From: Defluviicoccus sp.
GTDB taxonomy: Bacteria; Pseudomonadota; Alphaproteobacteria; Rhodospirillales; Defluviicoccaceae
Assembly: GCA_013414705.1 (NCBI GenBank)
Contig: CP058705.1
Span: 2,502,067 to 2,507,264 of the forward strand
DNA length: 5,198 bases
Reading direction: 5' to 3'
The position numbers were made by a program, and so were the translations under genes. Shown one piece after another: positions 5,056 to 5,198 of this stretch. The number at the start of each line of letters is the position of its first letter. Position 1 is the stretch's first letter. The notes beneath the pieces were generated by a model. The model was not told the origin of the DNA. It was given only the letters and a program-made list of their open reading frames with translations, and searched no databases.

Positions 5056-5198
5056 TTATGATCGGTCCTTTAGAAGACCTGCTAACCGCGCCTTATGAAT
5101 CAAATACGACACGAACGCCGCACAAGCTCCGATCATGAAGAGCGCATCGGCCTCGTCAACGTCTGCCTCGGGAGCGTCTAGAAGTGGGTGACGGACTC
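5056..5198 (-). CDS. Unrecognised protein, C-terminal end (gene continues beyond the right edge)
   Basis: The minus strand is open from the window edge to a TAA at 5056-5058, giving 46 residues: acidic at first (DAPEADVDEADA), then a hydrophobic run (ALFMIGACAAFVSYLIHKA) that could be a membrane helix or a buried helix, then a basic end (RLAGLLKDRS). The other two minus frames have stops here. I recognise no family. Base composition near its end is less GC-rich than the phage genes. The REP-like palindrome right behind the stop fits a gene end, and makes this the best candidate for resident chromosomal sequence in the window. Confidence 0.5.
   Translation of the reverse strand, partial: VRHPLLDAPEADVDEADALFMIGACAAFVSYLIHKARLAGLLKDRS

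Noticed and set aside
4585..5061. Several + strand open frames of 63-87 codons on the right side.
   Set aside because: They run antisense to the RAYT relic or across the IS256 relic, have no recognisable sequence features and no good ribosome binding sites.
1..5198. tRNA or rRNA genes, CRISPR array, phage attachment site.
   Set aside because: I looked for cloverleaf signatures, rRNA cores and spaced repeats and saw none; no attachment-site pair can be shown within a window that holds only a part of the prophage.

Overview
The window comes from a GC-rich bacterial genome, most likely a proteobacterium. The codons are strongly GC-biased, the phage genes are of the lambda-like terminase/portal type, and the right side carries a decayed REP-associated transposase next to a REP-like palindrome. 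The species cannot be named from the sequence. The window reads as a prophage remnant whose head module has been cut off and overlaid by successive layers of mobile DNA.

Left part (1-2336, + strand): three intact, tightly packed phage head genes in lambda order. They are the C-terminal part of the large terminase subunit (GpA type, start outside the window), a gpW-like head-tail joining protein, and a full-length lambda-family portal protein. Spacing is 3 nt and then a 1-nt stop/start overlap, so they look like one translationally coupled operon.

Middle (2311-2957): a toxin-antitoxin remnant on the minus strand. A VapC/FitB-like PIN toxin runs convergently into the portal gene and overlaps its last 26 bp. 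It carries a single-base frameshift. The gene upstream of it keeps only the C-terminal part of a Phd-like antitoxin. Right after this, on the + strand, there is a short piece that resembles the N-terminal region of a phage S49 capsid protease, the gene expected to follow the portal. It is cut at 2957.

Right-middle (2958-4464): an IS66-family element (single-transposase, ISBst12-like layout) with 12-bp imperfect terminal inverted repeats. Its transposase is dead, with five frame changes and one in-frame stop, and it shows several short tandem duplications. Its right end abuts a decayed fragment of an IS256 (Mutator-type) transposase (4465-4637). No target-site duplication is visible, and the two flanks come from different genes, which suggests a deletion or rearrangement at the IS.

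Right end (4638-5198): a short array of TGTCGTCA repeats, a decayed RAYT (Y1/REP-associated tyrosine transposase) on the minus strand, a GTAG-headed REP-like palindrome just upstream of it, and the 3' end of an unrecognised minus-strand gene that leaves the window.

I see no complete new defence or metabolic system. What stands out is the layering of mobile elements, the tidy toxin-antitoxin insertion directly behind an intact portal gene, and the repeated small tandem duplications that broke the IS66 transposase.
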